A program made the translations under genes and the position numbers. Shown piece by piece: positions 1 through 8,645 of a DNA stretch of 12,568 bases. The stretch comes from Isohypsibius dastychi (taxonomy: Eukaryota > Tardigrada > Eutardigrada > Parachela > Isohypsibiidae), in NCBI GenBank assembly GCA_034696485.1, contig JAQIWT010001093.1, forward strand, positions 1 to 12,568, in the 5' to 3' direction. The notes below the pieces were generated by a model. It worked only from the letters and a program-made list of their open reading frames with translations. It had not been told where the DNA came from and made no database searches. Every line of letters starts with the position of its first letter. The stretch's first letter is position 1.

Positions 1-1152
1 ATCGATATCGTATGCAGTCGAACCAACTCAGATCTCGACGGAATAAAATCGGCATATCGAGCTCGTAAGTGGTGAATAACACAATTAAAGACAGGTTTCT
101 AAAGAATTACAAAAGATTGAGCGAGTATTTGATTTCCGTTCCTCGAACGAGCGACATCGATTGCACGACTTCCTTTATTGCAAAAGTACAGTTGGGCTCA
201 TGGAAGGTAAATAGGCCCCAATTGTGAACGAGTGGTCCACAGCGCATTCTGTGGTATTGACTGCTGCCATTTTTCCATTGCAAAGAGCACATTCTGGACG
301 AATGGAAATAAATTTTCGATTACAGATTACGGGAAGGAGTTGGTGCAGGATATCGAGGGACATGTCCACAGCTCCTCAAATTTCAAGCGTATTCTTGTCG
401 CCATTTTGTCGGTGTGTTGCTTTCGAACCGAATTCATGATGATAAAGATTTAATGCTTTCTCAACAGAGTCCAAGAGATATCGAGGAACAAGTCAATGAC
501 AAGCAAGCACGATGGGATGCTCGTGCGCTATTGGACACTGGGCCGAAGAACTGGTCAAAAGATACCACACTGATTCCGATATTTGCCAGTCGAAGCTACC
601 CTCATCTGGATATCACAATATCCGAGTTTGAGACTTTGGCTGATGCCCCTATTGAGAACGTATTGGGGCATGATCTACATGGCGATACAAGCAAGCTGTT
701 GCAGCATATCAGTACACAGAAATTCTTACATTTAGCGAAATGGTGATAAATTGAATTTTCTCTGTTTTGCAGTACGGCTTGCTAAGAACAAGAACTTGTA
801 TTTTGCGGATGTCCTTCACGAAGCGTTGAGTGGAATCACGACTCATCACAAGGTGCTGATCCGGACGATTGTATCACGCAGTGAGCGCGATCTGGGGAGC
901 ATCAAAAAGCAGTTCAACAAAAAATATTCAAAAACACTTGCATCCTTTATTGAGGTGAGCATAACCAGGTGTCCGTCGTAGAGCAACAAGGAAACGTCTT
1001 GAACTCTGACGGAGTTTTTCCTTCTCGTGGTCAACTTGGCGGTTTTGCTAATAGAAACGCATGATTGAGAAGGCATTTTTCTCTAGGCTGACACACATGG
1101 TGCATATCGCAGTATTCTGCTGGCGTTATCGGGCTATCCTCCACCGAGTTGA
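1..1152 (+). CDS. Annexin, C-terminal part (middle of repeat 2 to repeat 4), five exons
   Basis: Exons 1-64, 326-411, 468-711, 773-954 and 1087-1152 join in phase to 213 codons plus a TGA stop; the 5' end lies outside the window. Annexins bind acidic phospholipids, usually through calcium, at the cytosolic face of membranes. Repeat 2 shows CSRTNSDLDGIKSAYR, then after a phase-1 intron YGKELVQDIEG and FKRILVAIL. Repeat 3 shows ASRSYPHLDITISEFE and GDTSKLLQHI. Repeat 4 shows YFADVLHEALSG, LIRTIVSRSERDLGSIKKQF and a last exon ADTHGAYRSILLALSG. These match the helix pattern and the conserved S/T-R-S/T motif of the roughly 70-residue annexin repeat. Introns are 261, 56, 61 and 132 nt with GT-AG ends (GTAAGT at 65, GTGAGC at 955). 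The calcium loops are degenerate: repeat 4 has SGITTHH where GxGTD is usual, and repeat 3 has WSKDTT in place of WGTDE. Family assignment is firm; calcium dependence is doubtful. Confidence 0.9.
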
Positions 1153-1866
1153 ATGGTTTCAGAAGTATTTGAAAGTTTTTGAGTAAGCGTTGCTATTTGG
1201 CAATGTTAATCCTGGCACACATTCACTGGGAGTTGGTAATTTACGCAACATCGTTCTTATTGAGATACTATATCTTGTCTATCTTATTCTGTTGAAAGAT
1301 GTACGTGATGTGGAAGTATTACGGTGAACATCTGCATGGCTCGATACGAACAATAAAGAGATGAGCAGAATCTATAAATGGATAGGAAGCCTTCTGTACA
1401 TGGTTCACAAAACTCGATGAGCCTTCCTGCAATTTTTTCTCAGTCTGTGGCATCATTCACTGGGATTCTTCCAAGTTTCCAGACTCTGACCTCGGGGAGT
1501 GTAGGGAGTTTCTGGCGCTGCTTATCAAGATTTTTCGAAAGCGAACCTCGTCACGAGATTCTAAGCCGATTCTGCACAATCTCCTTTCTCCAAAATGTTT
1601 AATTCTTTCGAAATTTTTTATAGATAAATCCACGCTAGGATCAGTTGGATCAATGAAACTTTAATAAAAACACAAAAAACACGAAAGATAACAGTACAGA
1701 ACCAACAATTCCAATTTCTTCGAGCATAGGCGAGGCAATATGTAGAGCGGTATGACGTCGCACTCCGTTATGTTGTCCGGGCAACGATTGTTGACGTTCT
1801 TCCAACTTACCTGCGTGGATTGCGCTCATTGCGCTAATCTTATACTGCTTGTTGTAATACTTCGGC
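1153..1866. other. Intergenic: annexin 3' UTR and 5' flank of the 732-residue gene
   Basis: I see no supported gene here. A 74-codon plus-strand frame (1378-1602) and a 78-codon minus-strand frame (1886-1650) are open, but neither has a recognisable motif or a convincing splice partner, and both are within chance length. The stretch holds AATAAA hexamers at 1352 and 1663. The promoter of the next gene must lie here, but no clear TATA box is visible. Confidence 0.5.
1352..1357 (+). terminator. Possible annexin polyadenylation signal AATAAA
   Basis: This is the first AATAAA after the annexin stop codon, about 200 nt downstream. Another AATAAA lies at 1663-1668, closer to the next gene. Which one is used cannot be told from sequence. 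Confidence 0.35.
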
Positions 1867-4213
1867 ATGGCTGAACCATATCCCAATCTCGACGCGGCTG
1901 TGGCCGCAATAACCGCTCTGAGAAGCCAAGCACCACCTGAAGTTCACACCCATCTCGACGCATGGGCCAGTGAGACGGAAAAGTTGTCAAACATCACGAT
2001 TTCAGAACCACAGCTTGCGCAAATGCAAGCACAAAAACAAGTTCTGCGTGACAGCATTCTAGAAGTGGCCAAAGCCAGAGCAGTAGTAGACAAGCACTAC
2101 AACCTCATCCTCGGAGCTCAAAATTGTCGAATCTACTACCGCGAGCGAAGAGATGTGGGCAGCATTATGATTGGAGCTGGAGTCAGCACGGTTACCGACA
2201 AGAATGACTTCATACGCTTCATCCAAAGTATTTGTAAGCCAATGCTCAAAAATACGTATATAAGCAAGATTGCTGAAATCGGTGGAAACTACTTTTACGT
2301 CTGGGGACTCCAACGGTCGATACATAGGGGGCCAGTCCACCCTGGTGTTCCTCATGGTGTGAATGAAGCACATGTCGCTGATGATGTCGACTATTTCCGT
2401 TGTCAAAATCCTTTTGAGAGAATTACTCCTATACCAAGAGCGCGAGGTGCACCTCCGAAACAAGCGGTAAATGCACAGACACAGGCGGAAGCATTTGTTT
2501 GTTGTGTCAAAGAAGCCCTGAACTCTTTCTTGCATGGAAATGTTTTGGCTAGAGAAGTTTTCCACCCCATGTTTTTTGATCTGCAAGCTCTGGAACGCGT
2601 CGCTACTCTGACTGCTGATCAGCGTGATTATCTGCAACATATGTGTCGCTATCTTAACGTCGATCTTAACGGTATGTATTGACAGTTGATTTGATGGAAC
2701 TTTACAGTCTGGTACATTCACTGTAACAGTCACAGTTTATCTAGACTACTGAAAAATGCGCCGTTTCAGAACCTGTTGATATGAAGAAGAAATGGCTGCC
2801 CGGCGAAAGTATTCTTCATTTCAAAAGAACCTATTTGAGGACAGAATGGGAGCAGCATCGCAACTTAGAGTAAACCCACATTTTTTGCACAATTGGCTCA
2901 CAACTATTTGTTTCAACAGGAACCTTGACTTACCGTACGTACATACGTCAATCATGGATGATATACTAGCCTGGGAGACAGTGAAATTCTCCACCTCGGA
3001 TTCGCTAACCGATCAGTTCACTGAGAGATGTAACATCAGCACAATGGTCGGCGCGGTTGATGGATCATTCTGGGAACTCCGACGAGCTCTTCAAGATACA
3101 CCCAACCTGATCTCAAACTGCGATGAGATACAGAAAGGCATAGTTCAGCTTATGAATCCAAGTCTACAGAGCTACCGGAGGTACTACCTTCTCGTCCATG
3201 GTTGGTATATGACCTACTTGACCTACATCAAAATATTCCGCGCAACCGAGCTGATCCGAGCCATGGTCTCTGCGCGTTACTTTGTCGAATGCTGTATCCC
3301 TGAACAGTTCAAACTTCAGAGGGCCACAAAGAACTACGCCGGTTTTCTCCAGTCTATTCCAGCACCTCATCCGTGGGAGAACCGACGTGAGTATGACCTG
3401 TTAAATTTCCAACGTGATATATTTGGACGATTGTCCGATGCTATGGACGGACAAGAGCCGTGTGATTTATTCAACAAAGAAGTCTTCCCGGTCTGTCAGC
3501 CTGATCCTGCTCGTCCCCCTAACTCCAATCGGCTGGAATTTAATCCCCGTTGCGTTCCTGAACCTGAGATTCTAATCTGTGATTCTTCAGCATCCAAGTA
3601 TAATGGCCCTGACATTGGTGTTGATCCATACTCGAATACACTTCCACAAGTCTGTATCGGGCACCGAGTTGTCCGGCTTTTCGAAGCGCGGAGCATCCCC
3701 ATCACATTGTACCAACCTCGGCTGCCGATGAATCTGATGCCCACATGGGATCAGTATGCTGTTCTGGATGAGAATGCTGACACGACGCCAGACTTTATTT
3801 GCCCTGTAGCTGATGTCTTCCATTACATGATCAAGTGCGCTTTCGACAACAAGACCATCCTGCTGGAAAAAGGCAAAAATCTCAACCCAAGAATGATTAC
3901 ACCACAGGCTTCGCCCTACTGCAAGCTGCATAACTACGGAAATCGAGAGCTGGTCCACCATCAAGTCGCCCGAAATGGATTAAGTGCCTGTTTAGTTTGG
4001 GATAAAAACCTCGCCGCTGTCCCTCGAAAGCCACCGCCACTTGAAAATGAGTGGAACAGAAGATTTTCTCTCTATCCAGGCATTCTGGAAGCTCAGAGAC
4101 TGGTTGGTCTTAGAGTACGGCCACCAGCTCCAATCCCTAATAACATATTGTTTAACCAAGCTGACATATTTCCACCGGTTGGTATCCCTGACTGGGTAGC
4201 TAGATTGCCGTGA
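1867..4213 (+). CDS. Unrecognised 732-residue protein, spliced from three exons
   Basis: Preferred model: exons 1867-2671, 2770-2869 and 2920-4213 join in phase to 732 codons plus TGA. The introns are 98 nt (GTATGT to TTTCAG) and 50 nt (GTAAAC to TTTCAACAG). The start is the first ATG after an in-frame TAA 12 nt upstream, and has G at +4. A one-intron alternative (acceptor AG at 2785-2786, exon 2787-4213) also keeps frame and changes only about 45 residues in the middle. I do not recognise the family. There is no signal peptide or clear membrane segment. Residues 48-82 are Ala/Gln/Leu-rich and probably helical. Residues 387-407 are unusually rich in Tyr and other aromatics (YRRYYLLVHGWYMTYLTY). 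The C-terminal third is rich in proline and ends in VGIPDWVARLP. Location in the cell is probably soluble. No zinc-finger, kinase, protease or polymerase motif was seen. It could be a lineage-specific host gene or a domesticated element. Confidence 0.75.
2672..2769 (+). other. Intron 1 of the 732-residue gene
   Basis: The 98-nt gap starts GTATGT and ends CCGTTTCAG. The upstream frame would stop at the TGA at 2680-2682 without splicing. It interrupts codon 269 after its first base. In the one-intron alternative the intron runs 2672-2786. Confidence 0.7.
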
Positions 4214-5397
4214 GGAAACGTTTTGCATTGGTCAGGAAAATTAAAGAAATGGCCTTTTCGTATGAATAACGCTGCAGATGGGAAGACTGTTTGACACGTT
4301 TCAGACGTACCCGCAACTGTTGCGATAGTTTATGCAGATTTTCAATCGCACGAAAAAAATGTGGTCTGCCAGTTTGGAGCTGCTTTTACTCATGCCCGGT
4401 GTACCAAGAGCGAATATGCGAGAAGCTATGCTTCTTGGTTGACACAAACTAACACACTACATTCCTTCGTCCCACTACGTTCGTTCGTCTTAGGACCTCC
4501 CCTCAACGGTCTCATAATTTTAGAGAATCTGCTCATATGTCAACCCACTAACTGAAACGGATTTCTGACGCGTTTGTGAACATTTTCGAGCCAAGAAATA
4601 CATATAAACATGATAAGTGAAGATAATTTCATCAGATGCCATCGATGGGATTCTGGGTATATGAACATCTGAAATGTGAAACCTTTTGAACGAAAAATCC
4701 ACTCTATCCAGTAAACCTGATCCAGTAAGCCAGAAAAGCGAAGAGGTGGCAGCGATGGTGCGGATTACGGCCATTGAGACGAATGCCATGCTGGTACCAG
4801 AGAGAAAGTCAAGCTAAGAGGAAACTCAGCGTAATCATTTGGGGCAGTCCTATCTTCAAGCAAGCACTGGGACTGGTCTCTAAAATTACACCAGACCAAA
4901 CAAAATAGAATGTTGATATCTTCGCAAAGACATCTAAAAAACAAGCAAAGTGAAACAATACATTAGGAGCTCAAATCCTTTATTGACACATTTATTGTAT
5001 GCGGCCTTTTTTATGATCACTGGTATTTTGCATGAAAGCACGCCGATGGTGAATGCCGACGTAATGCATCAAACTATATTGAATTTTAACGAAACAGAAA
5101 ACAAGATCGATTTGATAACTCGTGCAGCCCCTCTTGGCTGGGGGTTTCGTAAGAGGGAGTCTGTTCAATCAGTGTCTTGGAAGACACCAAAATGTACTGT
5201 TAGACGTTGCTAATCAAATACGAAGTCTCCACGACGCACTGCTTCAACAGAGGGTTGTTTTATGTAAATCCATGGATGTGTTATTGAAAACGAATGGTTT
5301 GTACCTCACTGAATCGGTGAGCGCAGCACAATCTTTGACCATTACTGTATTTGCAAAAATTCGCGAAATTCAGGAAATCTGTAAAATCATAAAACTG
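4214..5397. other. Intergenic region between convergent genes, no firm gene
   Basis: This 1.2 kb lies between the stop of the plus-strand 732-residue gene and the stop of the minus-strand GPCR. A minus-strand frame of 89 codons starts at ATG 4789 with a fairly hydrophobic beginning (MAFVSMAVIRTIAATSSLFWL), but it has no recognisable domain and no splice partner I can defend. A weak plus-strand frame at the right end is listed separately. A TTTATT at 4979-4984 reads AATAAA on the minus strand and could end a long GPCR 3' UTR. Confidence 0.4.
4240..4245 (+). terminator. Possible polyadenylation signal ATTAAA for the 732-residue gene
   Basis: The common AATAAA variant ATTAAA lies 27 nt after the TGA stop. 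No AATAAA occurs nearby, so this is the best local candidate. Confidence 0.35.
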
Positions 5398-5403
5398 TTA
5401 TGA
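5128..5403 (+). CDS. Doubtful small open frame, possible last exon of an unknown gene
   Basis: An open frame runs to a TGA at 5401-5403 and has no ATG in its first half, so it would have to be an internal or last exon. A possible join exists: a frame with a signal-peptide-like stretch (LLTHLLYAAFFMITGIL, about 4980-5030) could splice from GT at 5061 to AG at 5126-5127 in phase 0, giving a 67-nt intron. That upstream frame has no ATG before 5013 either, so a further 5' exon would be needed. The encoded segment is helical-looking (DVANQIRSLHDALLQQ) with no known motif. It may equally be the 3' UTR of the convergent GPCR gene read backwards. Low confidence. Confidence 0.18.
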   Translation, partial: PLLAGGFVRGSLFNQCLGRHQNVLLDVANQIRSLHDALLQQRVVLCKSMDVLLKTNGLYLTESVSAAQSLTITVFAKIREIQEICKIIKLL

Positions 5404-6571
5404 CGGTCGTATCACGTTCGCCCGAGTCGCTGAATTTCCATTAACATCCCGTTCAATTACCTCCTCGCGGGAGAGGTCAGCTAGCCGTACGATCTGATTG
5501 CCTGATGTGGTTCCATCCTCCCTCGGGGCAACAGTCGTGCTCCCGCCAATGGATTTTGAATGCCTTTCATCACCGTCGTCGACAAAAGAAACACGCCGAG
5601 TTGGACAACAATTTCCAGAAATTATTCTGCGCACTTCGCGCTGGTAATCTCGGTTCATAATGAAGAATATGATCTGCGAAAAAATCAGAAAGGTCAAAGA
5701 TGTTGAATCAGGCAGTGTTCATCGAGCTCACTGGATTTCCAATGTATCCAAGCAAAATCATATTGCGTATCCAAGCAGAATTCACCAAAGAATTCAGCTG
5801 GGTTGCCGTGAAGCTCAAATAGCGGAAAACCACTGGGGTTACAAAACATAAGAGATACCATATGAACGACACGAACAACATCCTCGTGATCGCAATCCGT
5901 TGTTTATTCCGTGAACTACGCCGAACATCGACATGATTGCGCACGCAGAGCTCCTTTATAAGCAGGAAGGAATAAGTAGTGCCTATGATCCCGAAGGGGA
6001 GGAAGGTACCAAAAGTCGCCATAAGAGTCTGAGCCGTCACATCCACAAACGCACAAGAATAGCTTGTCCAGTCAATGCCATAGCGGCCACCATAGCCCAA
6101 ACGGAAGGGCAACGCACATGCGGTGCCCGCAATCAGACTGAACACCACTGCACCAACATTCCAGCGTTTTTTTCGACCGTTTCGGTAGAAATGTGGAAAG
6201 GTCACCGCGATGAATCTGATGACAGCCAGAGAAGCGGATATCCAGTTTGTGCTAGCTTGAAGCAGTGCCCATGTGAAAAACAGTGACGTACAATCTATCG
6301 CGGTTGTTTTGTAGAGCTGTAGTTGGTAAGAAGCGGTGGTCAATAAAGGGTGTACTGGGGCACAAATCACCAACTCTATACACATGGAGCAGATTATCAG
6401 TGCTCCTGATTCTCGTCGCAGTGATCGGTGGCATGACAAAATAGTTATTAGAAGAGAGAATGGGATTATGCTCAATATGCCGGTGGTTAAAGTGATGGAA
6501 TACCAGACCTGGGCTTGACGAATATCGACGATTCTCAGCGACGAATTGTACAGTGTAAAATTTGCATCCAT
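5398..6571 (-). CDS. Rhodopsin-like (class A) seven-transmembrane GPCR, two exons
   Basis: On the minus strand, exons 6571-5732 and 5673-5398 join in phase 0 to 371 codons plus TAA. The 58-nt intron starts GTGAGC and ends TTTTTTCGCAG. The first ATG is at 6571 and is followed by N-glycosylation sites N4 and N9. Seven hydrophobic segments lie near residues 24-46, 57-76, 94-117, 138-157, 182-206, 230-252 and 264-287. Cys94 at the top of TM3 and Cys173 in loop 2 fit the class A disulfide. TM3 ends V-I-R-F, so Arg119 of the DRY motif is kept but the Asp is Ile. TM7 carries NPIIF (279-283), a variant of NPxxY, and the intron falls exactly between NP and IIF. Helix 8 follows as NRDYQREVRRII, then a Cys pair and a polar Ser/Thr-rich tail of about 70 residues. 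The ligand is unknown; a peptide- or amine-type receptor cannot be told apart here. Confidence 0.85.
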
Positions 6572-7188
6572 TATGTTTATGTGAAAGAGCACATGGGCAA
6601 CAGTGTTTTCAGAACGAGTCAAGAAGACATCAGCGTGCGTTTTTTCATTATTTTATGGATTTTATGGGCTGCCAGGCATTTCTGCTCATCAGTTAATAAG
6701 CCATAGCGAATCAGCTGGTGTTGAATTCTTTCTGCGAAATATCACAGCGTGGGAGTTTTTCGGGTTTTCGGTAACTGGAACATGCTTCGAGCTAACATAA
6801 ATCCACCACGATTGTGGCGTAGGTCACCGTGTTTTCGTGAACGGGAATTTTTCCATGCACTCCCAGACTTTTAGATCGTCTCTCAATTTTGTGAAAAGTT
6901 CAGCGAATTTTGACACTTGACGTGATTGCCCTTGGGTGCATTAGGTTCGACACAAGCAAGCCGCCCTATCCGTCTCTGTGCAGATCTTGGATCTCGTTGA
7001 CGGACTTCTCTCACCGTACTGAAATTCATTTCCTATTTATCAAACGCAGGCTCCCATCGTCACAGTAAAATATACGAAATACTGAAACTTAGATCAATCA
7101 GATAAGCAGATGCAGATACAGGAGGTGGGAAAAACGGAAAGGCAAAACGATCAGACTATTGTTCTTGCTGCAGTTGCTTATCACCATT
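6572..7188. other. Intergenic: GPCR 5' flank and end of the glycosyltransferase transcript
   Basis: Both neighbouring genes read leftward, so this holds the GPCR promoter. I see no supported gene. Plus-strand frames of 60-65 codons at 6515-6800 run antisense to the GPCR 5' end and have no family motif. Confidence 0.5.
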
Positions 7189-7194
7189 TTTATT
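7189..7194 (-). terminator. Polyadenylation signal AATAAA for the glycosyltransferase gene
   Basis: The plus strand reads TTTATT, which is AATAAA on the minus strand. It lies about 55 nt after the glycosyltransferase stop codon at 7250-7248, a normal distance. Confidence 0.55.
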
Positions 7195-7247
7195 CAATTA
7201 TTGCGGTAATGGACTTTCACATGCTTTCATTTCGGCAGCACTGGACA

Positions 7248-8645
7248 TCACAACGCACGGGTTAACTCAGAAAGGTCATGCTCAGAGCTTCCTCCGGGAA
7301 GAAGCGCATTCTCTACCACAGCTTTCCATTCAAAAGCACGTTTTCGGAATCTTTTGTCGTTTAATACCTCATTGACCGTATCTGCAACCTCATCAGCCTC
7401 CACCAACCTTCCAGGTTTCATTCCTGTCCCTTCCACCCGCAACCCCATTCCATTCCGCACCAACAAATCCGCATTTAATCCCTGATCAGCGAACATGGGC
7501 CACCCGATCACCGGAACACCGTTCAAGATCGATTCGATCGTGGAATTCCATCCGCAATGACTCAAGAAGACTCCAATGGATGGATGAGCAAGGATCACTT
7601 TCTGGGGAACCCAACTGAGGATCAAGTATTTGTCACAAGCTGGGTTGAGTCGTAATTCTTCCGGAAGATATTGGAAACTCGATTCCGGAAGAGACCAGAT
7701 GAATGGTTTCTTCAACTTCATGAATCCTCGAGCCATTTCATCAATTTCTTGTGGCCGTGGTGAAACAATCGTGCCAAATGATACATAAAAAACATTGCCT
7801 TTTTCTTTTTGACCCAACCAGTCAATAACTTGTTCAGTTTTTACATTTTCAGTTGTTTTATCAGCTGGAACAAGTGGTCCGACCATGAAGATGGATTTCT
7901 CCTGCATTCCATCAACGCTTTTCACTTTCTTGAGCACTTCGAATTCCAGTTCATGGGTGCTGTTAACAATGATACCTTTCGTCAGCAGACTGGTCTCTTT
8001 TATGCCAATAAAGAAATCCAGCTCATCTGGAGGAAGTGGCTGATTGGATATTTCAGGGCTTGACCATAGAACGAATGACCCATCAGGTTCAGTGTAAATT
8101 TCGGAACTGTTGTCGATAAGAAGGCCTTTCAAAAGCATTCCCTCTGAAGAAAACTTATTATAAGAAGGGATTATCACAAACCTCAATAAAATGTTTAACG
8201 TACCTGCAGAAGACGTGTTAAAATGAAAAACGTTCAGGCTTTTTATTGCGTAACACGTCCCAATCTGCTTTGTCAAGAGGTTGTCAACAATCACAGCATT
8301 GACAGCGGTTGATTGTACCAAAAGTGAGCCATGCTTGTGAATGGAGCGTATAAACTCTTCAAGTGCAGCGTTGAACGTCGCCATGAGGTTCTCCAGGTTC
8401 CTGGCACCAGTCAGGCTGTTGTTTGGGTCAGCAACAAAACCAGAATGTGGAATGGGGTGCATTGTGATGTTTGGGTTATTCTTATCGAGGAGATCTCGAG
8501 TGACAATGGATGAACAGAGATGTTCGGAAACTGCAAAGGTAATATGGTGGGCAAGGCTGAGTTTTTTGGCCAGTTCTAGCATTGGAATGAGATGGCCGAA
8601 TGCGGGCAATGGGATCATCAAGACATGCTTCGATTCAACTTCCAT
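7248..8645 (-). CDS. Plant-type family 1 UDP-glycosyltransferase (soluble), two exons
   Basis: Exons 8645-8204 and 8143-7248 join in phase 1 to 445 codons plus TGA. The enzyme should move a sugar from a UDP-sugar to a small acceptor in the cytosol. The N-terminal half has the catalytic His18 in PLPAFGHLIPMLELAKKL and the partner Asp121 in VIVDNL, as in plant UGTs. The C-terminal half has FYVSFGTIV near 266-274 and a complete 44-residue PSPG box at 325-368. In that box, W325, the HCGWNS run (343-348), E351, and the closing D367-Q368 all match the plant consensus; Gln at the last place usually goes with UDP-glucose. Length is close to the 450-500 typical of plant UGTs. Unlike animal UGTs it has no signal peptide and no C-terminal membrane anchor. 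Start is ATG 8645; the codon 6 nt upstream in frame is TTG. The 60-nt intron has no stop and keeps frame, so an unspliced reading would wrongly add 20 residues. Confidence 0.9.
   Translation of the reverse strand: MEVESKHVLMIPLPAFGHLIPMLELAKKLSLAHHITFAVSEHLCSSIVTRDLLDKNNPNITMHPIPHSGFVADPNNSLTGARNLENLMATFNAALEEFIRSIHKHGSLLVQSTAVNAVIVDNLLTKQIGTCYAIKSLNVFHFNTSSAGTLNILLRFVIIPSYNKFSSEGMLLKGLLIDNSSEIYTEPDGSFVLWSSPEISNQPLPPDELDFFIGIKETSLLTKGIIVNSTHELEFEVLKKVKSVDGMQEKSIFMVGPLVPADKTTENVKTEQVIDWLGQKEKGNVFYVSFGTIVSPRPQEIDEMARGFMKLKKPFIWSLPESSFQYLPEELRLNPACDKYLILSWVPQKVILAHPSIGVFLSHCGWNSTIESILNGVPVIGWPMFADQGLNADLLVRNGMGLRVEGTGMKPGRLVEADEVADTVNEVLNDKRFRKRAFEWKAVVENALLPGGSSEHDLSELTRAL
8144..8203 (-). other. 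60-nt stop-free intron in the glycosyltransferase gene
   Basis: Read on the minus strand, it begins CTGCAG|GTACGT and ends TTTTCTTCAG|AGG, both strong splice sites. Its length is a multiple of three and it has no in-frame stop, so the whole gene stays open if it is kept. The 20 residues it would encode fall after NTSSA, where I would not expect an insertion, and are AT-driven (LNILLRF, SYNKF). Confidence 0.75.

Noticed and set aside
1378-1602. Plus-strand 74-codon frame after the annexin
   Set aside because: Low-complexity Ser/Phe-rich translation with no motif; it sits in the intergenic stretch just after a possible polyadenylation signal.
2059-2733. A 224-codon minus-strand open frame opposite exon 1 of the 732-residue gene
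   Set aside because: It has no recognisable motif and no splice partners. The plus strand has a clean start, strong splice donor and phase-matched exons, so the antisense frame is a by-product of codon composition.
3587-3964. A 125-codon minus-strand open frame inside exon 3 of the 732-residue gene
   Set aside because: It lies wholly opposite a well-supported exon and shows no domain or splice context.
4520-4789. Minus-strand 89-codon frame with a hydrophobic start, possible secreted protein
   Set aside because: No domain, no clear promoter or polyadenylation signal, no splice partner, and a length not far beyond chance.
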